Source of the DNA: Perkinsus olseni
Taxonomy: Eukaryota; Perkinsozoa; Perkinsida; Perkinsidae
DNA: 45,348 nt
Direction: 5' to 3'
Assembly (NCBI GenBank): GCA_013115135.1
Contig: JABANP010000434.1
Coordinates: forward strand, 1 to 45,348
The position numbers and the translations under genes were made by a program. The notes under the pieces are model-generated. The model was not told the DNA's origin, made no database searches, and saw nothing but the letters and a program-made list of their open reading frames with translations. Below are positions 1 to 11,496 of this stretch, one piece after another (the stretch's first letter is position 1; each line of letters opens with the position of its first letter).

Positions 1-418
1 CCTCCGCCGAGTGAACGCGCCCCCTTTCCCCCGTCCATCCACCGTCGGCGGCGGCGGCACCGGCTAGGACCACGGGCTTCAGCGGCGGCCACACACTTCC
101 CCCATATAATAACTTCAACCAAGGCTCCCTGTCGGCGAGGTCTCTAGAAGCTGCCCCAACGACCGATCATCCAGGGTGAGCCAATAGCTAACAGCTATCT
201 TGCCCACCCCTCCATGGCCAGACTGGCGCCACCAAGATTGGTAGTTCGACCTTCTCATCAAGGTCTGATGGTGCCCAGCCACCCTCCAGTGGCAGAGATG
301 AAACCAGCTCTGCCGAGATACGCAGATAACCACAGCAGCACGATCGGGAATAAAGTGGCGAGCCAGACTACCGGAAAGCGTAGGTCCTAGGCTTAGCCCA
401 GTCTGCTCGAGCATGCCC

Positions 419-623
419 CAGTGCCACCGCGAGGAACCCCTTCGACGCTTTCGGTGACGTCGAGAAACTCCCCTACAACCAGCGAGACGGCCTCTGTGTC
501 CTCTCACACGCCCATCATCCAGATGGTGGACCCAGACAAGGAAAAGAGGAAATCTGGAGGCAGCCATTCCAGTCAAGTGTGGGTTGATCTGCATCGACGC
601 TTCCTTGCTGACTGTTGAGTCAG
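419..623 (+). other. possible 5' exon of the following gene; otherwise unresolved
   Basis: Positions 1-623 hold no gene I can frame with confidence. A plus-strand open stretch at about 421-549 is rich in Ser/Thr/Pro. It ends in a good donor (AA|GTGTGGG at about 577), followed 47 nt later by the acceptor that opens the next exon, so it may be the upstream exon of the coiled-coil gene. The phases do not join cleanly in the frame I prefer, so this is only a candidate. The first 100 bases are GC-rich with a CGG-type short repeat near 46-60. Confidence 0.25.
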
Positions 624-1924
624 GTCCCACCCCAGTACGATCCAGTACCAACCAGAGGGACCCGTGACTTCGGCACTGCCACACTACAGTCCTCGCAGAG
701 GCAGTCGCTTTGAGGCACTGTTTCAAGATGCTCTCAATCGTCAGGAGCGCCAACGGTGAGTCAAGCGACTTTTCTGGGCGGAGTCGAGTTACTATTGCAT
801 CTGTCAGTGTCCGCAAAGAAGAAAGGGAGCGCGTCGAGGAGGAGGAGTTGTACCGCAAGGGCCAACCGAAGGGGCGCAGGTAGACGGCCCGGTCCAGAAC
901 TGGCGGTCAATTCTTTCCTGTCAGACCCTTCAGTATGGCCAAGTTCAAACAGTGTGTTGACGACGATGTGCGACAGAGGCAAGAGCGGAAGGCCCGCCGA
1001 GAGGCGATGCGCATTCAGGAGAAAAACAACAAAGACAAAGAGGCTGTACGGCAATAGGCAACAACAACCGGACCAACACCGCTTCGCCTCAGTTGAAACA
1101 GTGCTCTTTCCGTCCGAACACTACACGACGTAATCGCAGATTCAGCGCAGGACGCTCTCCCACGTCCTCTATCTCGGGGTACGGCGACCTGCTGGGCACA
1201 TCACGAGTAGAAGCACTGCCTCCCGACACCTATCGCATCGATCTCGTCAGGTCTCTGGCCGCCGTGGTTCCCTCTCCAGCTGCTTCTCCCCAGGGTCAAC
1301 ATTTGGTACAGAGGAACGCTCGCAGCGTCTCTCGTTGCTCTTCACGATAGGTTCCAGCCCCGTGGGGAGGTCGCCGCCTGCTAGTAGACAGGTCAGCCCT
1401 CGAGTTTCGAGAATCGGGTTTGACGCGACTAAGACGACCACGCGAAGAGTGAGTTGCTCTCACCAACCGAACGGCAACTGTGTTTTTCGTCCTCAGCAAT
1501 CAGTCAGTAGCCTTATGTCCATCGAGGAAAACATGTCGCCCTCCCGAAGGGGTACCTCCTCCTCGGAAGCGACCGAGCCGATCGGACGCTTCTCAGGTGC
1601 GCCCAATGGAGGCCGCCTCAGCCAGGTCTACTCGCCCCGCCCATCAGTGGCCTCCCAGCTCTCTCCGCGCTCACCCAGCGTGCTAGGCGACAGCGTTCTC
1701 CGCGACTGTCGAGATGTAACACAGCTGGCGTTTTTGAGGTGTGATTCTGCATTTCAGCTACGTCGACTCGACATGGGAGCTTCCCTGAGGTCTTCAACCT
1801 CTCCAAGGAGCAAAGGTCCGCTACTAAACCGGCCGTCATTCTGAGTGACTCATTCCAGTTTCCCATGGGCCGATATAGACCCATCGACGAGATCGAGGAG
1901 ACTGCCGGAATCGTCATGTCATGA
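624..1924 (+). CDS. multi-exon coiled-coil / Ser-Arg-rich protein, function unknown
   Basis: Not recognised. Probable exons are 624-755, 808-879, 925-1045, 1093-1250, one or more from 1294 on, and 1859-1924. The first three join in one frame and encode a very charged, Glu/Arg/Lys-rich helix (start ...FEALFQDALNRQERQR, then EERERVEEEELYRKG, then DVRQRQERKARREAM), typical of a coiled coil. The following exons are Ser/Arg/Pro-rich and look disordered. The intron before the last exon (about 1816-1858) is 43 nt, like others here. The last exon is exactly 22 codons, ending TAGIVMS-stop at 1922-1924. The 5' end is incomplete and the frame between 1250 and 1815 is not settled. This is the only plus-strand gene of the first 18 kb. 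A cytoskeletal or centrosomal role is possible for such a protein, but nothing here proves it. Confidence 0.5.
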
Positions 1925-2471
1925 TGTTATTGTGGACATGCAAATTCATAACGCAGCATGGCTAATCATTTCCAACATACATCTGGTATCTGTGTTCGCG
2001 TCCGTGATAATGAAAGCGTTGCTCAAATCCAAGACAACATCCACTCCTGACCGGGCGGTGGTTAGAGAACGTTGTTATCATAAAGGTGCCACTCAGCTAG
2101 GATCGTGGTTTCCACCATGATGCCCATCGCGGGTTGAATGAGTCATATGGTATGACTTGCGGGCTCCTCTGTGAGGATTGTCTGTAGCCGCCTTCTGCAT
2201 CAATGAGTTACTCTAGGACCGTGGGCAAGGGCGCTCCGCTCGAGAACTTCCCGCCATTCTTATCGACAATAACAGTGCTGTTTGTGTCGGTTGGTGGTTA
2301 AGCGTCCTCGAAGTGCATCTCCATACGTGTAAACCCTTTCATTTGGCGGAGAGTCCGCGTTATGCAACGTCTCGAGGGGAAATTCAGAGACGTGCGGTCC
2401 CGTCTACTTCGTCCTAGTCTTATGATCGACTACCACTGTCGTAAAAAAACCCCACGCTGTACCAGAAACAG
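1925..2471. other. intergenic; nothing recognised
   Basis: Between the stop of the plus-strand coiled-coil gene and the stop of the minus-strand oxidase gene, so the two genes converge here. No codon-like frame, repeat or RNA gene is visible. It presumably holds the two 3' ends. Confidence 0.5.
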
Positions 2472-3254
2472 CTATTTACTGCCAATCAAAGAATCATACT
2501 CATCAAGTGTCAGCCCCTTGCTAGCCGCCTCTCGCATAGCGGGCAGGTACTTGGCGGAGCATCTGCTACCGAACCTGATAATGAACGCAAAGTTTATTGC
2601 TCGGCAGCCACACAAAAGCCTTCGCCAAGACCACGGCAAAAAGCTCCAGACGCATTGCGCGAGTTACATAGGTTTGCTGAGCTCAGAATTCACGGCATCA
2701 TGGGCCTTGCACCACCACAAGGTATACTTGTCATTAGAGGATACCTATCATAGGTTCAAGTTGGCAGGTTGAGTGAATATAGGAGGCTCACCTCGGGTGG
2801 CATTTCACAGCAAATATCCACAAAACCGTCGGCACAATGCCGGCATGGGTAGACTTCAATGAGCGAGGTTAGCCAGTCCATCTCCGTAGGGCGAGACTTC
2901 GATGAGCTGGCGGTGCTAGACCTACCACCTGGCAGCTCCTGAGAAGAGAGATCCCGGGAAGCCTCAGTGGAAGCTGATCGCTGTGTCCCAATGATGATGG
3001 ATGAAGGTGCCTTCGCCTACCACCAAAGGGGCCCGGCTGTGGATGTATCGCCAGTATGCTCTGCCAATCTCAGCACGATTGGGCGGATACCTGGCACGCA
3101 GAGCGGTCGAGAGGATTCCAATTTTGGTATGGGAAGTGCCTCACACTATCCCTGGGGTTGGCTTCACTTCATAATCATCACAGCTCACTTCCACACACTG
3201 TTCGTCTGACTTCAGACGCGCCTTCAGGGACTCGAACACCCCGGACGCGGACAT
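2472..3254 (-). CDS. ERV/ALR-family FAD-linked sulfhydryl oxidase (spliced)
   Basis: Read on the minus strand from ATG at 3254 (MSASGVFESLK) to stop TAG at 2472. The second exon carries IGRAYWRYIHSRAP, the family's W-x2-(L/I)-H segment. A later exon (about 2792-2915) reads MDWLTSLIEVYPCRHCADGF, with the family's YPC-x2-C active-site pair. Exon 2668-2726 and exon 2472-2574 then give WWCKAHDAVNSELSKP, matching the W-x-x-x-H-N-x-V-N-x2-L-x-K-P block that contacts FAD, followed by a Cys (GSRCSAK). ERV/ALR enzymes pass electrons from substrate thiols to oxygen or cytochrome c, classically for disulfide import in the mitochondrial intermembrane space. The usual HN is HD here. The N-terminus is short and I see no clear targeting sequence. 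It starts 170 bp from the stop of the ADAT3-like gene on the same strand. Family call is good; exon 2-3 joins are approximate. Confidence 0.7.
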
Positions 3255-3422
3255 ATGCTGGAGAAACCCATTGAGAAGTCCGTTAACAACCACCCCGAGC
3301 CCCTCCGCCGTGCTCGACTGTGCGAGGCCGGCGCAGAGCCCCAATCCGGTCACGCGGCATCCGCCACCCTCGGTGACGCAACAGCGCTGGCGAGAGACGT
3401 ACGTATAAAGTGGGCAATGGAG

Positions 3423-4462
3423 TTAACAGTTCGGAGAGGCTTGAGCGCACTGCTCACATTGACCCGTCTTAGTCAGCTGCATCACAGTAAACGTGTGATT
3501 AAGTCTGTGATTGACGTGCAACGGTGGGTCGAGGTCCAGAAAACCGCCAAACCCGTCACACTTCGCTCCGCTAGAGAAGAACACTTCGGCAACACGCGAA
3601 TGCAGGAGCGCCATGGCGCACATGACGCAAGGTTCCGTAGAAAGGTAGACGCTGCAACCAGTGCAAAGATAGCTGGATTTCTCTATGTCCGACAGAGTGC
3701 CATCCGCCGATTCCTCGGGCGAGCGCGAACGCTTCCCACTGTGGACTGCGGGCAGGGGTGTCGCCGCTGCAGCCACCTGAAAAGCATGAAGAGAGCTCAG
3801 TTCACACGGGTTGCTTCCATGCTGTAGAGAAATAGAAGTGCAACGGACCAATCGTTCTTACCTGACTAATAGCCACCATGCAAGCATGCTTCAGTGGATG
3901 CTTATCATCAGCCTCAGCCTCGGCAATCACATCACCATTAGGGGACACTATTATCACTTTCTTTCGCCCTGCCAACAACGTGACTGAAGCAGCCGAGAGA
4001 CAAGCGCCTACCTGCTGCTTCCATCATCCGCAGAATCTCCTTCCGTCGGGCACTGCTAGGCTTGTTGAGTGCGGAGTCACTTCTCTCGAGAGCCGGTCGC
4101 CGCCACACCATCGGCCATACTTGGTTCCACTCTTGAAACTGTTCTCGCGTGAAAGCCGGGTACTTCGGTACGTCAACCAGGCGGACTTCGAGGTCGTCAA
4201 AAGGAACCTCACAGTCCTTCGGGCCGACTACCACCTCCAAAACTCCTTCTTTCTCGTCGTGCCGCCGCACTCGCTTCAAATGGGACATAGCAGACGGCAG
4301 AGGGCTTTTCCTCGATAGGGTTTTCATGACCACCGACGCCTCAGTTTTCGGCACTTCCAACACCGTCGCCGGGACGGTCTCGAGAGAGCGTGTGAATTCC
4401 CGCGGCAGAAGCTGGTTAAACTTAGTGCAATTGGGGCAGTATCGTGGTGGTGGGCCTGGCAT
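3423..4462 (-). CDS. ADAT3/Tad3-like subunit of tRNA adenosine deaminase
   Basis: ADAT3 is the non-catalytic partner of ADAT2 in the heterodimer that makes inosine at the tRNA wobble position. Seen here: [11 protein letters not shown] in the N-terminal half, the zinc-site block KHACMVAIS, then [25 protein letters not shown] with the PC-x2-C zinc ligands, and a C-terminal [10 protein letters not shown] typical of ADAT3. In active deaminases the first motif is H-A-E; here the Glu position is Cys (H-A-C), consistent with a structural subunit. A 43-nt intron (GTAGG...GGCAG, about 3971-4013) joins MMEAAG to RKKVIIVSP in frame. A second intron follows at about 3780-3865, with two acceptors that both keep the frame. 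Stop at 3423. ATG 4462 is the first in frame after an upstream stop, but an acceptor-like CTCAG lies just upstream, so another 5' exon is possible. Confidence 0.8.
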
Positions 4463-4696
4463 GTGCTTGATAGCTCCGATCAACAATCGGCTGAGAAACG
4501 CGTGCTAAGTACGACGACCGACTCGGAAGCAAGGGACCAAGCGCTATCCAGAGACATGACACACCCCAAGGCAGTCAGGTGGGCGAAGAGCACGAGTATG
4601 TGAGAGCAGTGCAGCGCTGCCTGAGGATAAGGTTTCATCTGGCGGTCGATGGCAGGCCGAATAAGACACAAGCGCAATCGGAGTGTTGGAAATCCA

Positions 4697-5400
4697 TCAG
4701 AAACATTCATGGTCTTTTATCGCTCTTCTGCGTGCATCACTGGTCATGATCCACCCTGAAGCTGGGACGTCCCCCTCGGCACGCTCACAACCTGAACAAC
4801 TCTCAACAGCCCAGCAACGGGAATGCGAGAGAACCTCGGAACCGGCAGGCTCTGCCTCTCCGCCTTCTGACCGCAGCTGCCCAACTTCGTCCATCAGCTT
4901 CGCCGTGGCTTTCTTCTGACAATGCTCTCAGTGGTCGTCTTCCCTTCCCTTCGAGGGTACCCCACCTGCCGAATTTCCTCCCTCTCCTCAAGCAGCTCCC
5001 GCAACTCTTCTCTCTCACCCTCACTCAGAACGTGCAACCGCTGCTGGAATCTGGTCAGCCACCATGACTTCATCGGAGTACCACAACATTCCCTCCTCAC
5101 ACGTTGATTCTTTCTTGCAACTCTCGAAGCTGTACGATCTGCCATAGTGTGCCCTCCCCCAGCGGTCGTTTCAAGTACGGCTGCTGGGAAGATTTCTTAA
5201 GTTGGCGTCGCTCCGCTAGGAGTTCGTAGAAGTCCTTGTCACAGTACCCTCGTCGAGTGGCAGCGACCTCACTCAGTAGAGAGAATCGACGGTGCGCCAC
5301 ACGACAGAGCCGCTGCATTCAATACAACTACGGCACCACAGTAGCTAGAACACGCGTATCTTTCCACTTCGCGAAACGCAAGCATCAAGATAAGATACGA
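4697..5400 (-). CDS. small multi-exon coiled-coil protein, function unknown
   Basis: Not recognised. Minus-strand exons join as ...CDKDFYELLAERRQLKK...LRELQERIN (about 5115-5318), then QRLHVLSEGEREELRELLEE (about 4965-5045), then KKATAKLMDEVGQLRSEGGE (about 4840-4920). Donors GTGTGAGG and GTGGGGT and acceptors CCAG and TCAG keep one frame across the joins. The Glu/Leu/Arg spacing suggests a coiled coil. The start is not determined. It lies upstream of the ADAT3-like gene on the same strand with little space between, so either gene's 5' end could be misplaced by an exon. No domain that would name a function is visible. Confidence 0.5.
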
Positions 5401-5690
5401 ATGAGCAACATAGTGCTCTGAAGAAATGCAGACAGGCATCGTCATAACCGGCAAGTGGTGGTTGCCGTTGTAGCTGCACTTCTACTGCTGCTGCTGAGAA
5501 AACGTTCTGTACAAGTAGTAGCAGCCGCTATGCTGCTGTTGTTGCCGCTGGCGGGCGCGTAGTCCTCATCCAGTGAAGAGGCTAGCAGCCGAGTGGCGGA
5601 ATCGTCAACTTCTAATTCTTGAAATTGGCGGATCTGAAAAGGACAGCATCATCATCGCAGCTCCCCTGTCAAGACAGCAGCATGCGGATT
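5401..5690. other. short intergenic stretch with CTG/GCT-type repeats
   Basis: Around 5480-5550 the plus strand has interrupted CTGCTG / GTTGCC trinucleotide runs. No gene is visible. Confidence 0.4.
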
Positions 5691-6761
5691 TCACTCAGGC
5701 CAACCCGATGAAGGAAGCCTCACTTTCCGGCGAACTTCGAAGAAGATCCACGTCAAGCCTATCGCGAGGCAGATAACACCGACTACTAGAAGAGCCAGTG
5801 TTACGGGATTGGTGACTTCGGACTGAAGCAGTGACAATAGGGTAAATCTTGCTCTCTTACATTTTCCCAACGCTCACTCCTGTAGACATCGCTCCTACTA
5901 TGCTGCTCGTGGTGACTCCAACGTATACGAAAAGAACAGAGAATAGGAAGCCCACGCTTGCCGATGCCACAAGGAAGCCCCGGAGAGTAACCGCTGTGAC
6001 CGACACGCCGTAATTCTTCACCCAGATCGGAACCTGAGGACAGAGCTGCTCAACAGAGAGGGCCTAGTGGACGACGTTCACTTATATACATAAACCGAGA
6101 CAGGAAGAGGAACTTCATCTCAGAATTTCTCGTGAGAATTTGCAAGGCCTTGTAGTAGTCGCTGCGGTCCAACGCTGACCGGACCAAATCGAACCTGAGA
6201 TTGCATCATAGCTGTGGCTAAAACGCCTCGGTGGACCCAACCAGAAATATCTTCCCATGAGGAAAGAAGCTACGCTGCCCGCGGTTTTAGCCGGGAATGC
6301 CACGAGTAGCGCTCGCCTGAGGGAGCAGACGACGGATACGGCAGCCGTGGTTGATGGTCGGCACTCACCATTTCAGCACAAATCCTGCTGTGACCTCCAC
6401 AGGAGTTATCGGGACGCCACAAATAGTTGATAGAAAAACTACGACTGAAAAGACAAGAGACAGCCTAGTGGCAGAGGGTAGAGGCTCTTAACACTCACCT
6501 CCGAACAGAGCGTACTCTTTCGTGTAGCTTCCGTTCTGGCTTGAGAGAGATTCCAAGTAATTTACTATCTGAAGACGACAAGATGACGAGAAGGTGGCGC
6601 ACGATTCTGACCTCTCTGAAGGACGGCAATAGTCCGGCCCAAGCGTGATTCCGTTTTAATTCAACCAACAGCGTCAGCAGCAGTGATACGATAACTAGGA
6701 GGGGTATTAAAGGCTTCCATAGAGTCTTGAACCCTTCCCTTGAGAAGGGGGAGGCAATCAT
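5691..6761 (-). CDS. VTT-domain (TVP38/TMEM64, SNARE-associated Golgi type) membrane protein
   Basis: Family members are multi-pass membrane proteins of the Golgi/ER (DedA/VTT superfamily), several of which are lipid scramblases. Start ATG 6761 (MIASPFSREGFK), then a first membrane helix LIPLLVIVSLLLTLLVEL. Further exons give IVNYLESLSSQNG, VVVFLSTICGVPITPVEV (the VTT re-entrant Pro-Gly-type core), LLVAFPAKTAGSVASFLMGR, a helix with FDLVRSALDRSDYYK and FLFLSRFM, then VPIWVKNYGVSVTAV, a long hydrophobic segment, and LALLVVGVICLAIGLTWIFF near the C-terminus. Introns are short; one is 47 nt. Stop at 5691. Odd: the join after LSRFM (about 6090) needs one extra base for a canonical GT-AG splice. 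A missing G before TATATAAG would repair it, so I suspect a base-call error. Lies just downstream of an ADPRM gene on the same strand. Confidence 0.7.
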
Positions 6762-6929
6762 GCAATACGTCGGAGAGCTACAACGGCAACTACAGCTGCC
6801 ACTAGTCGGAGAACTGAAGGCCATTCAATCGACCCGCTCAAGTAATGGAACCTCTTGAACGAAGCAACACTGAGCTGGAGGGAGAAGCGCGTGCGTTTGG
6901 CCAAAAAACTGCTGTCGATACGGTAAGCT

Positions 6930-8752
6930 CTATCTCAGCTTCTGACAGGGTAGGAGGCGTTCACTTATGTCTCCTCGCGGTACTATGCGGATGTCCCCTG
7001 AGGTCATCACCTCGGCAGTGATGGCACACTGATCTGGAGTGCTCTCCAGCGGGCTGGGGAGAGTTAAGTGATGCACACCTAAAACACGAAGGAACTAATA
7101 ACGCCGCTACTGGGAAACGAACCTCCGCCTCGCGATGCCTAGACTTACGCCACCACCAACTGCACCAACTTACCGTGGACGTCCAGATGGTAAACTTCAT
7201 TATGAATGTGCCCACATACTACCAGCCGCGTACACGGGAACTCATAAATGGCCTAACCCTAGCGGTACTCGCTACACGAGCGAAAGCGACCGCCCTACCT
7301 GGAGGACCTCATCGTAGTTCCAGAGCAGCCCTCGACAGTTACGATGCCGAGTGGCGTCAGGATGCAGTATAACGTGGGAGAGAATGATCACCTGCGAACG
7401 AGGCGCCTTCCACGGTAAAGAGAGAGACAGACCTCACGCTGGTGCCGCGCTGATGGCAGGTCTGTAATACACCTCGGAGCCACTCGAGCTGCTCCCTTCC
7501 GACCGCACCATTCACGGGAGCCCATCGGGATTCAACTCCAGAAAGACCGGCAAAGAAGTCGGTCTTGCTTCCTGAAATTCACCAAGTTTCGCTGATTAAA
7601 CGTTCGGAACGGGTAAGGGGCTCCCGAGAGAACCCAGTCCCTCACCAATGTCGTTAGGGTTGTGGCTTTGGCAAAGGTCATAACCCTCAGGATCGAGACC
7701 GGCATCTTTGGACTGGAAAATGAGAGATCATCATGATAATACTAGACTGGCCCCAGCCTCACCAGTTCGTATCCGTGGCGGCCGCCTCCTTGCCGCATAA
7801 CGCTGACATCATAGGGATCCAAAACAACAACCAACCAGTCGTCTGCGGGCTTGTAGGAATAGTAAAAACAGGAGGGATCTTCTGAGCTCGAGGCTTCCAG
7901 TAACGACTGTACCGAGCACTTCATTTTACCAGTAGGGAATTCGTCGTGCCCCAGAGACTCTGGACGGGTGAGGAAATACTGCTTGCGAGTCGCTGGGAAA
8001 GTCCGATGCTCGGAGAGAGCCTTTCTGAGCTGATCAGGGTGAGCGTGCCGAAACGATGACTGATGGATACCGGGTGAAGCAGTAGAGCTCATGGTTGCCA
8101 ATCATGTGGATAACCTGCGGGACACCGAGTGCGAGGCTCCCACTACCGGGAAAAGGACAAGATGACCCGACCCGGTCCCTCTGGCTGCTCACCCTGGGGC
8201 AGCTGAGAGCATCGAACTCGGACATGATCTTGCTCATGGCCCGGTCCTGGATGTTCAGCCCCCTATTGCGTCCGTCAACCAAGTCCCCGAGATTCACAAC
8301 GAAGCTAAGCGGTGGGCATCTGAAGACGACACAATCGAAGCTGACAGGGAAGGACAGCATTGGCGGCCCTACTGGAGAGAATTCCACCAGTTGATGGCGT
8401 TCCTCAAAACCTGTGCAGAACGACGGTAGCACCTACACTCAAGTAGCTACACATAGCCATCACGGACGAGGAGTCCCCAAACCACAACCAGCTGATGGAC
8501 GAACTTATAAAAATGCTCCCGCGCTGGGCGAGGGAAAATTGCCAAACGAACGCCTGGGCGATCTTAGCAGGATCCCCACCTCTTCTTAGTGTGGGTGTAA
8601 TTAAAGGTATCGTCCACGTCTGCGTACTGTACATCCGCAATAACACCAAACCGGAAGAGTATCTTCGGACTGGCTGCAGCCGCTGCAGCAGTTCGGACGA
8701 CGCCGGAAGACCCAGTGAGCAGCTGGTTACAAACTCTCAAGCCAGGGCGCAT
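6930..8752 (-). CDS. ADPRM-type manganese ADP-ribose/CDP-alcohol diphosphatase, copy A (spliced)
   Basis: Calcineurin-like metallophosphatase of the ADPRM family, which hydrolyses ADP-ribose and CDP-alcohols. Start ATG 8752; exon 1 ends after FRFGVIADVQYADVDD. Metal-site blocks in order: D-x-Q in the first motif, NLGDLVDGRN, HMIGNHELYCF, LSHVILHPDA, CGHIHNEVYH. Between them are YYSYKPADDWLVVVLDPYDV and VNGAVGREQLEWLRGVL, both typical of ADPRM rather than other calcineurin-type enzymes. A 46-nt intron at about 7270-7315 joins DEVLQ to AIYEFPCTR. The last exon (TSGDIRIVPRGDISERLL) stops at 6930. A tandem paralogue lies 560 bp upstream on the same strand. All metal ligands appear present, so copy A looks functional. 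Confidence 0.78.
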
Positions 8753-9313
8753 GGACGAATGAAATCGATAAAAATCATTTCTGCACGACGCCGGTTCGAT
8801 ACCGCCGGCGAAGGAGTGCCGAGGGACGGCGGGTGACCGAGGCTAGATGACTGTGACTGCCATCAGATACACTCTCCACGGATCGTGCTCCAACTTGGAA
8901 CAGGGGAAGGCCTCGTCTAAGTACGATGAAACAGCACACCCCACGAAAGAGTCTCAAGTAGCTGCGGCCAAAGCCAATCGAAGCATAGCAGCTCCACAGC
9001 GAGGAGACGGCAAAGGAGCGGACCCGTAGGCAACGTAATTACCGCTGCTTCGTCTGGCGGGGTATTACAGACCACTACTAGACTAGACCAGCGACTAGTA
9101 GACCGCCCACTCCCGCACAACCCTGTGTACTGCAGTAAAGTACACCAGTAGTCGCCCGAAGAGATGATAGGCAAATGCCTGGACTCAACAATCTACCAGT
9201 GATACAAAATGCCGCCATCAGCAGCAAAAGGTGTTTGATAACAAAGTGGACAGTTCTCACTCACAACAGCAACCACAGCAAGGAATGAATTGTCAAGTGA
9301 AAGCTCAGCTCAG

Positions 9314-11270
9314 TCAATCGCTGCAATTGAAGTAACGGTCACTGATTCCGCCGGAACCGGAGACTTGAATGTCGCCCGACGACAGAATGTCGCATGTGAT
9401 GGCGCACTCATCGGCGTCCCACTCCATCGGGCTCGGTAAGCAAAGGTGATGGATCCCTGAGAAGATCGTCAAGCGCAACCAGAACGACAATTGGCCTTAC
9501 CGTGATCATCTCGGTGGTAGGTCTCTCGGTGGAGGTGACCGCAAAGGACCAGCTTGGTACAGGGGAAGTCGTACATCGCTTGAGGTGACGATATCGGAGA
9601 GGGGCTATAGCGGATGTCAACATTCTCGTACGTCGAGGACATCCTGGTAGTTCCACGCCAGTGTTCGGCAGTTCCCCTCATGCGTGGCGTCGGGATGTAT
9701 CACAACATGGGAGCACACGATGACCTGAGCGATGATACAGCTACACAGAGGAAGTAGCGTGAGGGAGAGCAAACAACCGCAGACTGCAGCCGAATCAAAG
9801 CATAGAAACGGGGAAAGAGTATGATAGACAGCGGCCGCTTAGGTGCTACGTTGGTATTGTCCTCATGGCAGCCGTGCAGGAGGTGGCGGAGCCAGGCTAA
9901 CTGTGTCTTGCCGAAACCGCCATTGAAAGGTACCCACCGAGATTCTAGGCCGTGCAAGCCTTGGAAAAAGTCCTTTTGGATACCTGAGTAGGTGAGAGGC
10001 TTACTTGGTGATCAGTTGAAGACGCATGGAAGGGCGCGGGAACTCCTAAAAAGTCATTTCCGCTGGGCAATTGTGGCCTGATCCGTGCCGTACTCGACCA
10101 TATACATCGGAAATTGGCAAGACCAGCGTTCTCCGCAGCGCCGAGGCTTCCGACGTCCAGCAAGAGTTCCTACCGATATCATTGGGGTTGTGGCTCTGAC
10201 ACAGCGCCGTGCCTTCGGGGTCTAAGCCATGCCCCTTCAACTGAACACAGAGTAAAATGAGGAGGCGCGCGAGCCAGCGGGAGAGACTCACCAATTCGAT
10301 GCCGTGACGACCACCGCCTTCTCGCATGACGCTAAGGTCGTAGGGGTCAAGAATGACTACACGCCATCCTCGGCAAGGCACGAAGGAGTAATAAAACGTC
10401 GAAGGGTCGCCTGGCGTAAACGGTGAGCGAAAATCTCCGAACCCGGGGCTTACCTGTGGGATACTGCGAGTCTGGAAGCGATGCAGGTCTGGAAAGAGCG
10501 TATGGGAGCTTAGTAGGCGGGAAGACTTGGGGCTTTGATAACTCCGACCTGCGAAAAATAACGACCATCGAAGATGTCGCGGCCGGGGATCGAACCGGGG
10601 ACCTCCCACCTTGTGAAGCAGTAGAGCTCATGATTGCCGACCATGTGAACAATCTGAACAGTACAAATACGAAATAAACGCTCCATAAAGAGCCGAGTAC
10701 GCACTCTCACAGCACTAGTGGAAGGACATCCGAACCCTCCGGGAGCTCCATCTCTCTACTGACCTTATCCCGGCAACTAAGTCTTTCAAATTCCTCCATG
10801 ACCGTTGCCATCGCCTCCTTCTGAGTGCCGGTCCCTCTGTTGTGACCATCGATCAGATCAGCGAGATTCACCACGAAATCGACGCTAGGTGACCTGAGTC
10901 ATCACCACCACTGTGAGGGCCCCTCGGCCGACAGCAGCGGAATTACTGAAGAGAATTCCACCAGTCCACTGCTCGACCGAGCGTCTTCACCGACTTCCGG
11001 TAGTGTCTGAAAGCAAGGCTCGTTACCTCTCCCTCGAGAACGCCCAATATCGCCAGCGAGGCAGGCGGTGTCAGGGAACGCCTCACTCAGAGCGGGAACT
11101 TGCCTGATTTTAGTTTTTGCAAAGTTATAAGCATCGTCCTTGTCCGCGTACTGGACATCGGCAATCACACCAAACCGACAGATGACGTCGGAAGAGGAGG
11201 CTGCCGAGGCCAAGGCGGCGCTATTAGCTACCGCTGCCGTGCTCGCGCAAATAGAACTCGAAGGCACCAT
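9314..11270 (-). CDS. ADPRM-type diphosphatase, copy B (spliced)
   Basis: Tandem paralogue of copy A with the same exon content. ATG 11270 (MVPSSSICAS, an Ala/Ser-rich leader), then CRFGVIADVQYADKDD, NLADLIDGHN (the family's GD is AD here, Asp kept), VHMVGNHELYCFTR, FYYSFVPCRGWRVVILDPYD, FNGGFGKTQLAWLRHLL, SHVVIHPDATH, CGHLHRETYH, and the final SSGDIQVSGSGGISDRYF to stop at 9314. The intron after NHELYCFTR (donor AAG|GTGGG, about 10605) begins with a tRNA-like B-box sequence, listed separately. The intron before MYDFPCTK is small; a 43-nt GTTGAC...TCAAG option keeps frame. The leader differs from copy A, so localisation may differ. Confidence 0.76.
10572..10606 (-). repeat. tRNA-derived 3' half (SINE-like) at an ADPRM-B splice donor
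   Basis: On the minus strand the sequence GGTCCCCGGTTCGATCCCC matches a tRNA T-arm / RNA polymerase III B-box. It begins right after the donor of the intron that follows the NHELYCFTR exon. The 5' half of a tRNA is absent; the upstream bases are the coding exon. Copy A has no such sequence at the same junction, so this is an insertion specific to copy B. Confidence 0.5.
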
Positions 11271-11496
11271 AATTACTGACGACAACAACGACAGCGGTCG
11301 GCAGAGCGTATACCTCTAAGATCATCAGATATGCTCTCAGTTCATCACGAACACTAGTCACTGTATGACACCCTCGGATGGTATTGTTGTTGCGGAGAGC
11401 GTGAAGCGACGTGTGTCGGCCGGTCCAGTTAAGGGTGAGAATAAACCGACTTAAACGCAAGTCACTTCCCCCTAGAGACATGAGTCGTATCATCGG

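Noticed and set aside
2362..2772. Plus-strand 136-codon frame
   Set aside because: Antisense to the ERV/ALR exons, which carry family motifs.
9470..9657. Non-canonical introns (G|TA...AG) in ADPRM copy B and at the acyl-CoA synthetase 3 RDALK border
   Set aside because: Alternative in-phase GT-AG choices were found for both (GTTGAC...TCAAG; acceptor CTGAG|TACTTTC). Only the VTT join at ~6090 stays unexplained, and a missing base accounts for it.
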